A stretch of 64,000 nucleotides of DNA from Micrococcales bacterium (GTDB lineage: Bacteria; Actinomycetota; Actinomycetes; Actinomycetales; Cellulomonadaceae). The stretch covers positions 1-64,000 of the forward strand of contig WRMB01000002.1 in NCBI GenBank assembly GCA_009777345.1, in the 5' to 3' direction. A program made the translations under genes and the position numbers. Below are positions 14,936-23,397 of this stretch, piece after piece; within the stretch, counting starts at the first letter, position 1; each line of letters opens with the position of its first letter. The notes under the pieces were generated by a model that saw only the letters and a list, made by a program, of their open reading frames with translations, was not told where the DNA came from and ran no database searches.

Positions 14936-16717
14936 TTGTTTGAGACTATAGCCGATAAGTTTAAAGTACTGTTCTGCACTTCGCCAAAGTGTGATAAACC
15001 GGAAGAGCCCGAGACCGAGGCCGAGGCTATACTCGGAGCGTACTTCTACAGTCTACTTGCACACTCAGATTGGGTTGAGCGCAGGATCGTTTCCGTCGAG
15101 CCTATCGATGGCGAACGTTCGCTTAGGAAAGTCTCTATTGATATCAATGTCGATAAGGTTCGTAGGTTCGCCGATGATGCCGGTTTGAGTTCACAGGGCG
15201 GCCTACTGGTGCCACTCGGCCTCTTACGCAAAGAAATCATACTGGACTTCAGCGTCACCGATCAAGACGGCAGGCCGACATCTGTGCTGTTCAGTGAAAA
15301 AAATTCTGAAGTATGGAAAGAGGTTTTACTTTATATAGTCAGAACGGCGCCGGAATACCGGCGGTTTAGAGGTCAACACCAGGCCAGTCTGGATGAGATT
15401 TGTGACCTGCTCGGCAACGATATTTACGAAGTGGTGACACCCATCACTGCATGTGACCGCCTAGGGGCCTCGCCTGCAATGCTCGAATTGAGTTCAACGT
15501 TCGCACTTCGCGCGGCTATCAAGAGATACTTGGAAGACAAAGAAGATCCGGCCACCGCGCGACGTTGGGCACGCTTGAGCATTACTCGCGATGCTGTCTG
15601 GGACGAATTGTTTGGAGCGCCGATATCACAGCAGCGAGGCAAAATCTCATTCGTCGAACTCCTCAAGTGCGCCATTCTATGCTTTATACCTATCATCGAG
15701 ATATACCCGGCTCCCGCTGCTAAGCAGATCGTGATCAAGTATGAGTTCCAGATGGTATCTAGCGTCATGCCGGTGCGGTGGTCATTTTCTAAATATAGCG
15801 CAAAGGTTCACGAGTCTATTGCCGAGAAAGAGCATGCGGAGGGGCGCAGAATGTCCTCGTTGAGACGCGTGCGTCGAAGTGCTACCGGCGGGATGCGCTG
15901 GATCCTAAAGTTTCTAGTGATCTGCGTAAATTGGCTGGCAGAGTTTCTAGGTTTCTTCGGATACAGGGTGAAGATCGACACTGCCATGGTTTCTCACGCA
16001 TCTAGGGAACATCTGAAAGTGGTGTGCCCCGATGGGGTCTATGCCTGGCGTTTGAAGTATAAGCCGAGCCCGAACAACCCGGCAGCCTTGGCGCTCGTCT
16101 TGCCCCAGGAGTCCGGTGCGGCAAGCCAGATCCCAGAGTCCATCATGAAGAGGGTAACGAGAGATCGGGCTATTCTATACAATCGGTCTCGATACGTGGT
16201 GTTCGATCCGGCGCAAAGGTGCCGTGTCACCGCAAGGTTGCGTCCGCGCCTCACCGGATTTTCTATGGCCGCTCTCGTTACGCTTACTATAGCGACGACC
16301 CTTAGTTGGCTATGCAAAGAACGGCCTGACCTGCTCGCCGGTTCCGATCAGTTAGGCAGCGTTAACGCTTTTTCGACCGTACTGCTACTGTCCTCATCGC
16401 TATTCTCGTTCTACGCTGCCCGTCCAGATGAGCACAGATACCGAGGACTGATGCTGACCTTTCCTCGGACGGTCGTGGCATTGTCTGGCGCTGCACCAGC
16501 AGTTATCGCCATCACGGCGATGTACCACAGTGTGGGACCGGGCGCCTCTGACTGTGCGATAGAGGAAGCGGAAAAGCATATTACTAATGTTGCCGAGTGG
16601 GCGTTCCTCGGCTGCAGGATTATATTCGCGTACCTCCTTGCCTTTATCGTGGTTGGGTTGTTCGCAAGAGGGCTTACTCTACTGCACAAGGAGAACAACG
16701 TCGATCTTCTGAAGTAA
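14936..16717 (+). CDS. Large orphan membrane protein
   Basis: 593 residues starting at TTG 14936, supported by AGGAG at 14,923-14,927 eight bases upstream. The N-terminal 230 residues are soluble. Hydrophobic segments lie at about 243-260, 322-345, 438-457, 475-492, 507-525 and 555-580, the last four forming a C-terminal membrane domain. No motif I know is present: no P-loop, protease or nuclease signature. It fills the last module of the island, immediately before the copy B remnant and tRNA-Val. A membrane effector role would fit an island cargo gene, but this is not shown. Confidence 0.65.
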   Translation: MFETIADKFKVLFCTSPKCDKPEEPETEAEAILGAYFYSLLAHSDWVERRIVSVEPIDGERSLRKVSIDINVDKVRRFADDAGLSSQGGLLVPLGLLRKEIILDFSVTDQDGRPTSVLFSEKNSEVWKEVLLYIVRTAPEYRRFRGQHQASLDEICDLLGNDIYEVVTPITACDRLGASPAMLELSSTFALRAAIKRYLEDKEDPATARRWARLSITRDAVWDELFGAPISQQRGKISFVELLKCAILCFIPIIEIYPAPAAKQIVIKYEFQMVSSVMPVRWSFSKYSAKVHESIAEKEHAEGRRMSSLRRVRRSATGGMRWILKFLVICVNWLAEFLGFFGYRVKIDTAMVSHASREHLKVVCPDGVYAWRLKYKPSPNNPAALALVLPQESGAASQIPESIMKRVTRDRAILYNRSRYVVFDPAQRCRVTARLRPRLTGFSMAALVTLTIATTLSWLCKERPDLLAGSDQLGSVNAFSTVLLLSSSLFSFYAARPDEHRYRGLMLTFPRTVVALSGAAPAVIAITAMYHSVGPGASDCAIEEAEKHITNVAEWAFLGCRIIFAYLLAFIVVGLFARGLTLLHKENNVDLLK

Positions 16718-16795
16718 ATTTCGGATCGACAACGACAGAAGGAGCGGTTCTTCAGCCGCGTCAGGCATTGGTTCGGGGTTTGAAATGTAGATGCT

Positions 16796-17112
16796 ACTAG
16801 TCCAGTAGGTTCTGCTGAGCCTCTGCCAGACAACCACCCGGAGCACCTCGCGTGCGCCGGAGCGGTGCCGCTCGATCTGCTGAAAGGCGAGCAGTCCCGC
16901 ATCGGCGGCGAACTGGCCGACGCCAAGCAGGGCCTTGACGATGCCACCCGCGCCGTCCGCAGCATGGAGGCGCACGTCCACGCGGTGGGGTTTCGGCCAC
17001 TCCGGCGTCTCCAACCTTCGACACCGACCTGACCGACGCGGTGACAGCCACCGCACCGTTCATCGCCCGACTTCTGTGTTCCGGCAGGTCAGAGCGGATT
17101 CCTGGACACACG
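16796..17112 (+). pseudogene. Recombinase C-terminal remnant, copy B
   Basis: A plus-strand open frame reads EPLPDNHPEHLACAGAVPLDL and on through an EQSRIGGELADAKQ coiled region until it breaks. Alignment by eye to copy A shows near-identity at both ends and loss of about 250 bases in the middle. The join falls at CACGCGGTG, which occurs in copy A about 250 bases further along, so this looks like a microhomology-mediated deletion. The fragment ends at a hairpin and then the tRNA-Val gene. It retains about 30 more upstream codons than copy A. Confidence 0.6.
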
Positions 17113-17113
17113 A

Positions 17114-17148
17114 AGAACCTCCGCCACACTCGGTGTGTCGGAGGTTCT
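17114..17148. terminator. Perfect-armed hairpin in copy B
   Basis: AGAACCTCCG at 17,114-17,123 pairs with CGGAGGTTCT at 17,139-17,148; an inner CACAC/GTGTG extends the stem around a TCG loop. It is the sister of the copy C hairpin and lies 14 bases from the 3' end of tRNA-Val. It may terminate transcripts from the island or from the tRNA gene. Confidence 0.7.
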
Positions 17149-17161
17149 AACGAGACGATTT

Positions 17162-17238
17162 TGGTGGGCCCGGCCGGTTTCGAACCGACGACCTCCGCGG
17201 TGTAAACGCGGCGCTCTGACCAGCTGAGCTACAGGCCC
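17162..17238 (-). tRNA. tRNA-Val(UAC)
   Basis: The minus strand gives a 77-base cloverleaf: acceptor GGGCCTG/CGGGCCC, D-arm GCTC...GAGC, anticodon stem CCGCG/CGCGG with loop TTTACAC (anticodon TAC, reading GUA valine codons), T-arm GTCGG TTCGAAA CCGGC, discriminator A and encoded CCA. Its 3' end faces the genomic island, and tRNA 3' ends are common attachment sites. No clear duplicate of the tRNA 3' end was found at the left island edge by eye. Confidence 0.95.
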
Positions 17239-17398
17239 CGGGGATCTGTACGTCCCGGTGGGCGCCTAGGCTACATGGTCGGAGTCGCTCGTAGAAGATC
17301 GCGTCGAGGAACCTTCAGGCGGGCGGCCCGACGGCGGTGATGCCCGACCGCCGAGCGCAGCCCTGAGGCACGGTCGTCCTGGCGACAGCGGGTTCGGG

Positions 17399-17404
17399 TA
17401 GGTT
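17399..17404 (+). promoter_or_regulatory. Leaderless-type -10 box before the Nif3-like gene
   Basis: TAGGTT lies 7 bases before ATG 17412, so transcription would begin at the start codon. No Shine-Dalgarno is visible. Confidence 0.4.
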
Positions 17405-17411
17405 CGCGGGC

Positions 17412-18587
17412 ATGGATCCTACGCTCCCGACCGTCGGTGACGCCGTCGCTGCCCTGGACCGTCGTCTCCCGCCGCGCCTGGCGATGGCCTGGGACCGGGT
17501 GGGGCTCGTCTGCGGCGACCCGGCTGCCCCGGTGCGCCGGGTGCTGTTCGCCGTGGACCCGGTGGCCGGTGTCGTCGACGAAGCCCTGGACACCGGTGCG
17601 GACCTGCTCGTCGTGCACCACCCGTTGCTGCTGCGCGGCGTGCACTCGGTGGCGGCCACGACGTTCAAGGGAGCCCTGGTGCACCGCCTGGTCACCGGTG
17701 GCGTCGCCCTGTACACCGCGCACACCAACGCCGACGCTGCCACCGGCGGCGTGGCCGACGCGCTCGCCGCCGCGATCGGGCTGGTCGACGTGACCCCGAT
17801 GGTGCCCGATCCCGGTCCGGCGCTGGACAAGCACGTGGTGTTCGCGCCCGTCGCCGACGCGGCGGGCGTGGTCGACGCGATGTCCGCCGCGGGCGCCGGG
17901 GCGATCGGGGAGTACTCCCGCTGTGCCTGGACCACGACCGGCGAGGGCACGTTCGTCCCGTCCGCGCAGGCCACCCCCACGGTCGGGACGCCGGAGCAGG
18001 TGACGACGGTGGTCGAGGCCCGGGTCGAGATGGTCGCCCCGCGGGGTCGGCGGGCGGACGTCGTCGCCGCGATGCGCAGCGCCCACCCGTACGAGGAGCC
18101 CGCGTTCGACGTCCTGGAGCTGGCGACCTGGCCCGGTGCCACAGGGCTGGGCCGGGTCGGTCGCCTGCCCGCACCGGTGACCCTCGACCAGCTGGCGTGT
18201 ACGGTGGCCGCGGCGCTGCCCGACACTGCGGCCGGGGTGCGCTACGCCGGACCACCGGACGCCCCGGTGCGTACCGTCGCCGTGGTCGGCGGGGCGGGGG
18301 ACAGCGAGTTCGACGCGGTCCGCAGATGCGGCGCCGACGTCTATGTCACCGCCGATCTGCGCCACCACCCCGCGTCGGAGGCCCGGGAGCAGGCCGTCCA
18401 CGAGGCGGCCACCGGACGGCGCGCCGCCGCGACGCCCTATCTGGTGGACGTCTCGCACGCTGCCTCAGAATGGCTGTGGCTGCCTGCTGCCGCTGAGAAC
18501 CTTGCCGCCGATCTGGGCGGTAGCGTGGTCACCCAGGTGAGCGCCCTGCGCACCGACCCGTGGACCGGGCACGTCCCGTCGTCCTGA
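17412..18587 (+). CDS. Nif3-like dinuclear metal center hexameric protein
   Basis: 391 residues, the longer YqfO-type form with an inserted central domain. N-terminal motifs include WDRVGLVCGDP and VVHHPLLLRGV (metal-binding His pair); the C-terminal half has DVYVTADLRHHPASEA and DVSHAASEWLWLP, supplying the remaining metal ligands. Annotated members are called GTP cyclohydrolase 1 type 2 or Nif3; the cellular role remains poorly defined. It is followed after 39 bases by the zinc-ribbon protein, a pairing conserved in actinobacteria including mycobacteria. Confidence 0.92.
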   Translation: MDPTLPTVGDAVAALDRRLPPRLAMAWDRVGLVCGDPAAPVRRVLFAVDPVAGVVDEALDTGADLLVVHHPLLLRGVHSVAATTFKGALVHRLVTGGVALYTAHTNADAATGGVADALAAAIGLVDVTPMVPDPGPALDKHVVFAPVADAAGVVDAMSAAGAGAIGEYSRCAWTTTGEGTFVPSAQATPTVGTPEQVTTVVEARVEMVAPRGRRADVVAAMRSAHPYEEPAFDVLELATWPGATGLGRVGRLPAPVTLDQLACTVAAALPDTAAGVRYAGPPDAPVRTVAVVGGAGDSEFDAVRRCGADVYVTADLRHHPASEAREQAVHEAATGRRAAATPYLVDVSHAASEWLWLPAAAENLAADLGGSVVTQVSALRTDPWTGHVPSS

Positions 18588-18626
18588 ACCCCCGCCGCTC
18601 TGACCACAGAAGGACGAAGGAGAGTC

Positions 18627-19355
18627 GTGACCACAGCCTCCCATGCCGACCAGGTCCGGCTGCTCGACGTGCAGGGGTTCGACACCCGCACCGACCAGCT
18701 CGCCCACCAGCGCCGGACGGCGCCTGAGCTGGCCACGGTCGCCGCGCTGGAGTCCCGCCGTGCCGACCTGCACACGTCGCTGGCGGCCAGCCGTACCACC
18801 GTCGCCGACCTGGCCCGCGAGCTGGCCAAGGCCGAGGCCGACGTCGACCAGGTCCGCGCTCGCACCGCCCGCGACCAGGGTCGGCTGGACTCCGGTACGG
18901 CCAGCCTCAAGGACGTGCAGGCCCTCTCCGCCGAGATCGAGCATCTGGCCGGTCGTCAGGCTGTGCTGGAGGACGCCCAGCTGGCGGTGATGGAACGCCT
19001 GGAGGTGCGCCAGTCCGAGCTCGACGCCGCCCAGGAGGCGTTCGACGCCGTCGAGTCCGAGCTGGCGTCGGCCCGCGCCGCGGCCGACACGGCGGTTGCC
19101 GCGCTCGACGCTCAGGTCGCCGCGGTCGCCCAGCAGCGGGCTGCGGCTGTCGACGGTCTCGACGCGGGCCTGCTCGCCCTGTACGAGAAGCTGCGTACCC
19201 AGCGCGGCGGCCTGGGCACCGGCCGCCTGGTCGGCAACCGCTGCGAGGGCTGCCGCATGGAGCTCAACGCCCTGGACCTGGACGCGATCCGCGCCGCCCC
19301 GCTGGACCAGGTCGTCCGTTGCGAGGAGTGCGGCCGCATCCTGGTCCGCGCCTGA
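18627..19355 (+). CDS. C4-type zinc ribbon coiled-coil protein
   Basis: 242 residues. The first 185 are a long heptad-rich coiled coil; the end carries CEGC and CEEC (about residues 205-238) forming a C4 zinc ribbon of the type found in the Rv2229c/CT398 family. Proteins of this family are thought to act as nucleic-acid or protein-binding adaptors, but the function is not settled. GTG start with GAAGGAGAG nearby. Likely co-transcribed with the Nif3-like gene. Confidence 0.9.
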   Translation: MTTASHADQVRLLDVQGFDTRTDQLAHQRRTAPELATVAALESRRADLHTSLAASRTTVADLARELAKAEADVDQVRARTARDQGRLDSGTASLKDVQALSAEIEHLAGRQAVLEDAQLAVMERLEVRQSELDAAQEAFDAVESELASARAAADTAVAALDAQVAAVAQQRAAAVDGLDAGLLALYEKLRTQRGGLGTGRLVGNRCEGCRMELNALDLDAIRAAPLDQVVRCEECGRILVRA

Positions 19356-19373
19356 TACTACGCCCCTGTAGTA
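19356..19373. promoter_or_regulatory. Operator-like inverted repeat of the RHH/PIN module
   Basis: TACTAC-(6)-GTAGTA, perfect six-base arms, ends 10 bases before ATG 19384. A -10-like TACCAT (19,372-19,377) overlaps its right end and stands 6 bases before the start codon. Autorepression by the antitoxin is the expected use of such a site. Confidence 0.6.
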
Positions 19374-19383
19374 CCATTGGCGC

Positions 19384-19794
19384 ATGGATCGTCTGGCTGC
19401 GCTCGACCGGATTGCCACCCTGCTCGTCCAGGCCGACGAGCCCAGCGTGGTGACCTCGGTGCGTGTGCCAGCCCCGTTGAAGGAAGCGCTCAGGCTGGCC
19501 GTCGAGCACCTCGGCCTGGACGTGTCGACCAGCTGGCTGGCGACCGACGCGATCCGGCTCACCCTGGAGGCCGCGGTGCTCGACGCCGGCCTGGCCGATA
19601 TCTACGCCCGGTCCCCGGGCTCGCGGCCGAGCCTGGTCGATGTCGCGCTAGCGCTCGCCGAGCAGGACGGCTCGCCGATCGCCGATCGCTGCGACCTGCT
19701 GGACGTGGCCGCTCGCCAGCTTCTCGAACGGCACCCCGACGCCGATGCCCGCGACCTGCTGCTGTGGGTCGAGGCCCAGCAGGTCGCCGCGTGA
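19384..19794 (+). CDS. Putative RHH-type antitoxin
   Basis: 136 residues. The N-terminal part (VTSVRVPAPLKEALRLAVE, then STSWLATDAIRLTLEAAV) has the strand-helix-helix pattern of a ribbon-helix-helix DNA-binding domain; the C-terminal helices probably bind the toxin. It overlaps the next gene through GTGA, and an inverted repeat precedes it. Together these support a type II toxin-antitoxin module that represses its own promoter. Family name not certain. Confidence 0.65.
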   Translation: MDRLAALDRIATLLVQADEPSVVTSVRVPAPLKEALRLAVEHLGLDVSTSWLATDAIRLTLEAAVLDAGLADIYARSPGSRPSLVDVALALAEQDGSPIADRCDLLDVAARQLLERHPDADARDLLLWVEAQQVAA

Positions 19795-20219
19795 GGACGG
19801 TGGGCCCGGTGAGTACCGTCGTGCTCGACAACGAGGCAGTCCAGGCACTGGCCGACCCGGCGCACCCCAAGCGGAACCGGGTGCTGGCCCACCTCGAGGC
19901 GGTGGCTACCGACCGGCGCCGCAGGCTCGCCAAGCTGCTTGTCGTCCCGGTTACCGTGCGGGTCGAGGCGGGCTGGGACCGGACCGACCCGCGTCGTTCC
20001 TCGGTCAACCATCTCACCGTCCGTGACCACTTCCTCGACCCGGCCACCACCGACCAGGCCGCACAGATCATCCGGCGCACCGGCATCACCCCTGCCGACG
20101 CGCACGTCGCGGTCGCCGCCCTGACCGCCGCCCCTGGCGACGTCGTCGTGCTGACCAGCGACATCCCCGACATCGCACGTGCCACCGACAGCCGTCCCGT
20201 CCGGGTCGTGCGCGTATAG
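19791..20219 (+). CDS. PIN-domain toxin (VapC-like ribonuclease)
   Basis: 142 residues. Conserved acidic positions of a PIN domain can be followed: LDNEA at the N-terminus, RVEAGWD, TPADAHVAVAAL and LTSDIPDI. These would hold Mg2+ or Mn2+ for RNA cleavage. Start is taken as GTG 19791, overlapping the antitoxin stop; GTG 19809 is also possible. It follows the antitoxin directly and lies just before rnpB. Confidence 0.7.
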   Translation: MRTVGPVSTVVLDNEAVQALADPAHPKRNRVLAHLEAVATDRRRRLAKLLVVPVTVRVEAGWDRTDPRRSSVNHLTVRDHFLDPATTDQAAQIIRRTGITPADAHVAVAALTAAPGDVVVLTSDIPDIARATDSRPVRVVRV

Positions 20220-20256
20220 CCTCGTGGGTCTGGCCGGTTTCGCGAACCGAAGGAGG

Positions 20257-20262
20257 TAGGCT
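20257..20262 (+). promoter_or_regulatory. Putative -10 box of rnpB
   Basis: TAGGCT is centred about 10 bases before the predicted 5' end of RNase P RNA at 20,270. A small dyad CGGTT-TCGCG-AACCG (20,235-20,249) lies upstream and may end the toxin transcript. Confidence 0.4.
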
Positions 20263-20269
20263 GTCCGGT

Positions 20270-20648
20270 GCGGATGAGTCAGTCAGGCGGCCGCGTCGGG
20301 CCCACCAGGCCCGCCGAGGAACGTCCGGGCTCCGTAGGGCAGGGTGGTGGGTAACACCCACCCGGGGTGACCCGCGGGACAGTGCCACAGAGAACAGACC
20401 GCCGACCTCTCGGTCGGTAAGGGTGAAACGGTGGTGCAAGAGACCACCAGCGCACCGGGTGACCGGTGCGGCTAGGCAAACCCCACCCGGAGCAAGGCCA
20501 GACAGGGAGCGTTCGAGGGCGGCCCGCCCGAGTTCCCGGGTAGGCCGCTGGAGGCGTGCGGCAACGTACGTCGTAGATGGATGGTCGCCACCGCGCGGGG
20601 GTAACCGCGCGCGGAGACAGAACCCGGCGTACCGACTGGCTCATCCGC
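20270..20648 (+). ncRNA. rnpB: RNase P RNA (bacterial class A)
   Basis: The ends pair over nine bases, GCGGATGAG at 20,270-20,278 with CTCATCCGC at 20,640-20,648. Conserved core elements follow in order: GAGGAACGTCCGGGCTCC, GGTGGGTAACACCC, ACAGAGAACAGACCGCC, AAGGGTGAAACGGTG, GCAAGAGACCACC and AGACAGAACCCGGCGTA before the terminal stem. The RNA is the catalytic subunit that removes 5' leaders from pre-tRNAs. Length, about 379 bases, is normal for actinobacteria. Confidence 0.95.
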
Positions 20649-20836
20649 CCCAGACCAGGTCGGCGATGACAGCCCCTCCAATCCCCATCCGATAAGGAGT
20701 CCCAGTTCGAGGACCCGCCGCCGATCAGGTGGATAGAAGCACCTGATCGGCGTGAAAACCTCGAACCGGGACCGCGCAGGACCGATCAGATGACGGGCTG
20801 CGGTACGGTGCGTGCGCGGACGCGGGAGAGGAGCCG

Positions 20837-21445
20837 ATGTACGAGCTGGCGCGCTGTGTGGTCACCGGCGACGGTGTCACCCTCATCGGATACGTGGAGC
20901 ATTTCGACTCCGCGGTGCTCGCGGTGCGGTTCGACGAGCCGGTCCAGGACCTGGGGGTGGGGGACGACGTCGAGGTTCGGGCGCTCGACGACGTGCGGGG
21001 CGAGGTGCACTTCGGTGCGTCGGTGGCTGAGGTGGACCACACGGTGGTCCACCTGGAGGGCCTGTACGAGATCGCGGTGCGGCAGCGCCGGGCCGCTGCC
21101 CGGGTGCGTATCAGCCTGCTGCTGACCGGCATGGTCGTCTCTGGTGACCCACCGGTCGTCGCGCCGCTGAAGCTCACCGTGCTGGACGTCTCCGCCTCGG
21201 GTGCCAAGCTGCTCGTCGCTGACAAGCTCCCCTCGGACGCGAAGGTGGCGTTCACGTTCCCGATCAGTGATGACGACGCCGTGGACCTGGTGGCCGAGGT
21301 GGTCTGGTCCGAGGAGTCGGCGTCCGGGTGGCGGTACGGCTGCCGGTACATCGGTATCGGCCCGAAGGACGTCGAGCTGTTGTTCCGCTACGTCCTGCTC
21401 ACCCAGGGCGCACAGCTGCGCCAGTCCCGCGCCGCGGACGGCTGA
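20837..21445 (+). CDS. PilZ-domain protein, probable c-di-GMP receptor
   Basis: 202 residues. An N-terminal YcgR-like beta domain (1-90) precedes a PilZ domain with the c-di-GMP contact motifs RQRRAAAR (about 88-95) and DVSASGAKL (about 118-126). No enzymatic domain is attached, so the protein probably transmits c-di-GMP level to a partner. It stands alone between rnpB and the converging ppgK gene. Confidence 0.85.
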   Translation: MYELARCVVTGDGVTLIGYVEHFDSAVLAVRFDEPVQDLGVGDDVEVRALDDVRGEVHFGASVAEVDHTVVHLEGLYEIAVRQRRAAARVRISLLLTGMVVSGDPPVVAPLKLTVLDVSASGAKLLVADKLPSDAKVAFTFPISDDDAVDLVAEVVWSEESASGWRYGCRYIGIGPKDVELLFRYVLLTQGAQLRQSRAADG

Positions 21446-21464
21446 GGGCGCGTCTCCCGGTTGG

Positions 21465-22226
21465 CTAGGCGTCCGCGGCCAGCCGGGCCGCGCCGACGAT
21501 ACCGGCCGCGTTGCGCAGGGCCGCCGGCACGATCGGGGCGTGCAGGTCCAGCAGCGGCAGGAACAGCTGGTGCTTCTTGCTCACACCGCCGCCGACGACG
21601 ATGAGGTCGGGGGAGAACAGCCGCTCCACGACGTCGAAGTAGCGCTGCAGCCGGGCCGCCCAGGTCGGCCAGTCGAGGTCCTCCCGTTCCCGGGCGGAGT
21701 CGGCGGCGCGGGACTCCGCGTCGACCCCGTCGATCTCCAGGTGGCCCAGCTCGGTGTTCGGCACCAGGTGCTGGTCGACGACCAGCGCCGACCCGATCCC
21801 GGTGCCCAGGGTCACGACGAGCACCACCCCGGGCACGTCCCGGGCTGCGCCGTACACCACCTCGGCGTACCCGGCTGCGTCGGCGTCGTTGACCACGTGG
21901 ACTGCCCGGCCGGTGGCTGCCCCGACCACCCGCTGCACGTCGGTGCCGATCCACTCTGGGGCGACGTTGGCAGCCGACTGGGCCACACCGTGCCGGACGA
22001 CCGCCGGGAAGGTCACCCCGACCGGCAGGTCGCGGCCCAGCCCGAACCGGTCCACGACCTGCGCCACCGTCTCCGCGACGGCCGCGGGGGTGGCGGGCTG
22101 CGGGGTGGGGATGCGCACCCGTGCGGCGGCCAGCGCCCCGGTGACCAGGTCCACCGGGGCGCCCTTGATCCCGGACCCGCCGATGTCCACGCCGAACGCG
22201 ACCGTCGGTTCCGGCTTGCCGCTCAC
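21465..22226 (-). CDS. ppgK: Polyphosphate glucokinase (ROK family)
   Basis: 253 residues. Signature stretches are [13 protein letters not shown] (phosphate binding), [12 protein letters not shown] (sugar and catalytic Asp), [12 protein letters not shown] and [11 protein letters not shown]. This is the PpgK type, which phosphorylates glucose with polyphosphate as well as ATP in actinobacteria and lacks the zinc-binding cysteines of other ROK kinases. The start GTG overlaps the stop of map by four bases, so translation is coupled. Together with the PPi-dependent phosphofructokinase it points to use of inorganic phosphoryl donors in glycolysis. Confidence 0.9.
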   Translation of the reverse strand: MSGKPEPTVAFGVDIGGSGIKGAPVDLVTGALAAARVRIPTPQPATPAAVAETVAQVVDRFGLGRDLPVGVTFPAVVRHGVAQSAANVAPEWIGTDVQRVVGAATGRAVHVVNDADAAGYAEVVYGAARDVPGVVLVVTLGTGIGSALVVDQHLVPNTELGHLEIDGVDAESRAADSAREREDLDWPTWAARLQRYFDVVERLFSPDLIVVGGGVSKKHQLFLPLLDLHAPIVPAALRNAAGIVGAARLAADA

Positions 22227-23107
22227 TGCGTCTCCTCGCCGCGGGTCAGGATCTCGGCGCCGTCGGCCGTCACCAGCAGCGTGTGCTCGAACTGGGCCGA
22301 CCAGCGGCCGTCGGCGGTGACCACGGTCCAGCCGTCGTCCCACATCACCCAGTCGGGGGTGCCCAGGTCGAGCATCGGTTCGATGGTGAACACCATGCCC
22401 GGTTCCATCACCGTGTCGTGGCCGGGTGCGGCGTCGTAGTGGGGGACGACCAGGCCGGTGTGGAACGCCGGGCCCACGCCGTGCCCGGTGTAGTCGCGCA
22501 CCACGCCGTAGCCGAACCGGTTGGCGTACTGCTCGATGACCCGGCCGATGACGTTGATCTCGCGGCCCGGGCGCACTGCCTTGACGGCCCGGGCCAGCGC
22601 CGCGCGGGTGCGTTCCACCAGGAGCCGGGCCTCGTCGTCGACGTCCCCGGCCAGGAAGGTGGCGTTGGTGTCGCCGTGCACCCCGTCCAGGTAGGCGGTG
22701 ATGTCGACGTTCACGATGTCGCCGTCGGCGATCACCGTCGAGTCGGGGATACCGTGGCAGATCACCTCGTTCAGCGACGTGCACAGCGACTTGGGGAAGC
22801 CTCGGTAGCCCAGCGTCGACGGGTAGGCGCCGTGGTCGACGAGGAACTCGTGCCCGACCGCGTCGAGCTGGTCGGTGGTCACCCCGGGGGCGACGTGCCG
22901 ACCGACCTCCGCCAGGGCCTGCGCGGCCAGCCGGGACGCGACCCGGATCCGGTCGACCGTCTCGTCGGCCAGCACGTTCGGCCCGGTGTAGGGGGTCGGG
23001 GCGGGTCGGCCGACGTACTCCGGACGCTGGATCGAGGCGGGGACAGGACGGCGCGGCGAGATCTTTCCGGGCCTGAGGGGGGCTCTGCGGCCGTGCGGGA
23101 CGCTCAT
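22223..23107 (-). CDS. map: Type I methionine aminopeptidase
   Basis: 294 residues from ATG 23107. A proline-rich N-terminal extension (about residues 1-40, with [15 protein letters not shown]) is the SH3-binding-like form typical of actinobacterial MAPs. The catalytic pita-bread fold shows the metal ligands in [35 protein letters not shown] and FEHTLLV. It removes initiator methionine from nascent proteins. Longer in-frame starts upstream are rejected because the divergent small gene at 23,168 occupies that space. Confidence 0.95.
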   Translation of the reverse strand: MSVPHGRRAPLRPGKISPRRPVPASIQRPEYVGRPAPTPYTGPNVLADETVDRIRVASRLAAQALAEVGRHVAPGVTTDQLDAVGHEFLVDHGAYPSTLGYRGFPKSLCTSLNEVICHGIPDSTVIADGDIVNVDITAYLDGVHGDTNATFLAGDVDDEARLLVERTRAALARAVKAVRPGREINVIGRVIEQYANRFGYGVVRDYTGHGVGPAFHTGLVVPHYDAAPGHDTVMEPGMVFTIEPMLDLGTPDWVMWDDGWTVVTADGRWSAQFEHTLLVTADGAEILTRGEETQ

Positions 23108-23167
23108 ACCTGGCAGTCTACGAAGGTGTCGGTCCGGCGTCGGACCGAGGGAGGTCGGCCGCGCGTC

Positions 23168-23383
23168 GTGTTCGGGAAGAAGAAGTTCTACTACAACCTC
23201 AAGACCGGCCAGGTCGAGGAGGGTCGCCAGTCGTCCTGGACCGACCTGATGGGGCCCTACCCGACCCGGGAGGCCGCCGAGCGTGCCCTGGAGATCGCCC
23301 GGGCCCGCACCCAGGAGTGGGACGCCACCGAGCAGGGCTGGAGCGACAGGACGAGCCGGGGAGACCGGCACGACGACGACTGA
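23168..23383 (+). CDS. Small SPOR-like protein
   Basis: 71 residues starting GTG 23168: [20 protein letters not shown] then [20 protein letters not shown]. This is the short conserved actinobacterial protein often annotated as SPOR-domain or methionine-aminopeptidase-linked. It is divergent from map with 60 bases between starts. GGGAGG stands about 14 bases upstream. Function unknown. Confidence 0.75.
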   Translation: MFGKKKFYYNLKTGQVEEGRQSSWTDLMGPYPTREAAERALEIARARTQEWDATEQGWSDRTSRGDRHDDD

Positions 23384-23397
23384 CCGGGTCGGTCAGG

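Noticed and set aside
8880..17160. A functional integrase for the island
   Set aside because: Only C-terminal or HTH pieces of recombinase-like proteins remain; no catalytic serine or tyrosine recombinase domain is encoded in the window.
17271..18458. Long minus-strand open frame opposite the Nif3-like gene
   Set aside because: Composition is typical of an antisense shadow in high-GC DNA and the plus strand encodes a clear conserved protein.
20227..20250. Similarity to the tRNA-Val T-arm (GGCCGGTTTCG...AACCG), possible attachment-site copy
   Set aside because: The match is short, contains an inserted CG, and is better explained as a small dyad after the toxin gene; it also lies outside the island.
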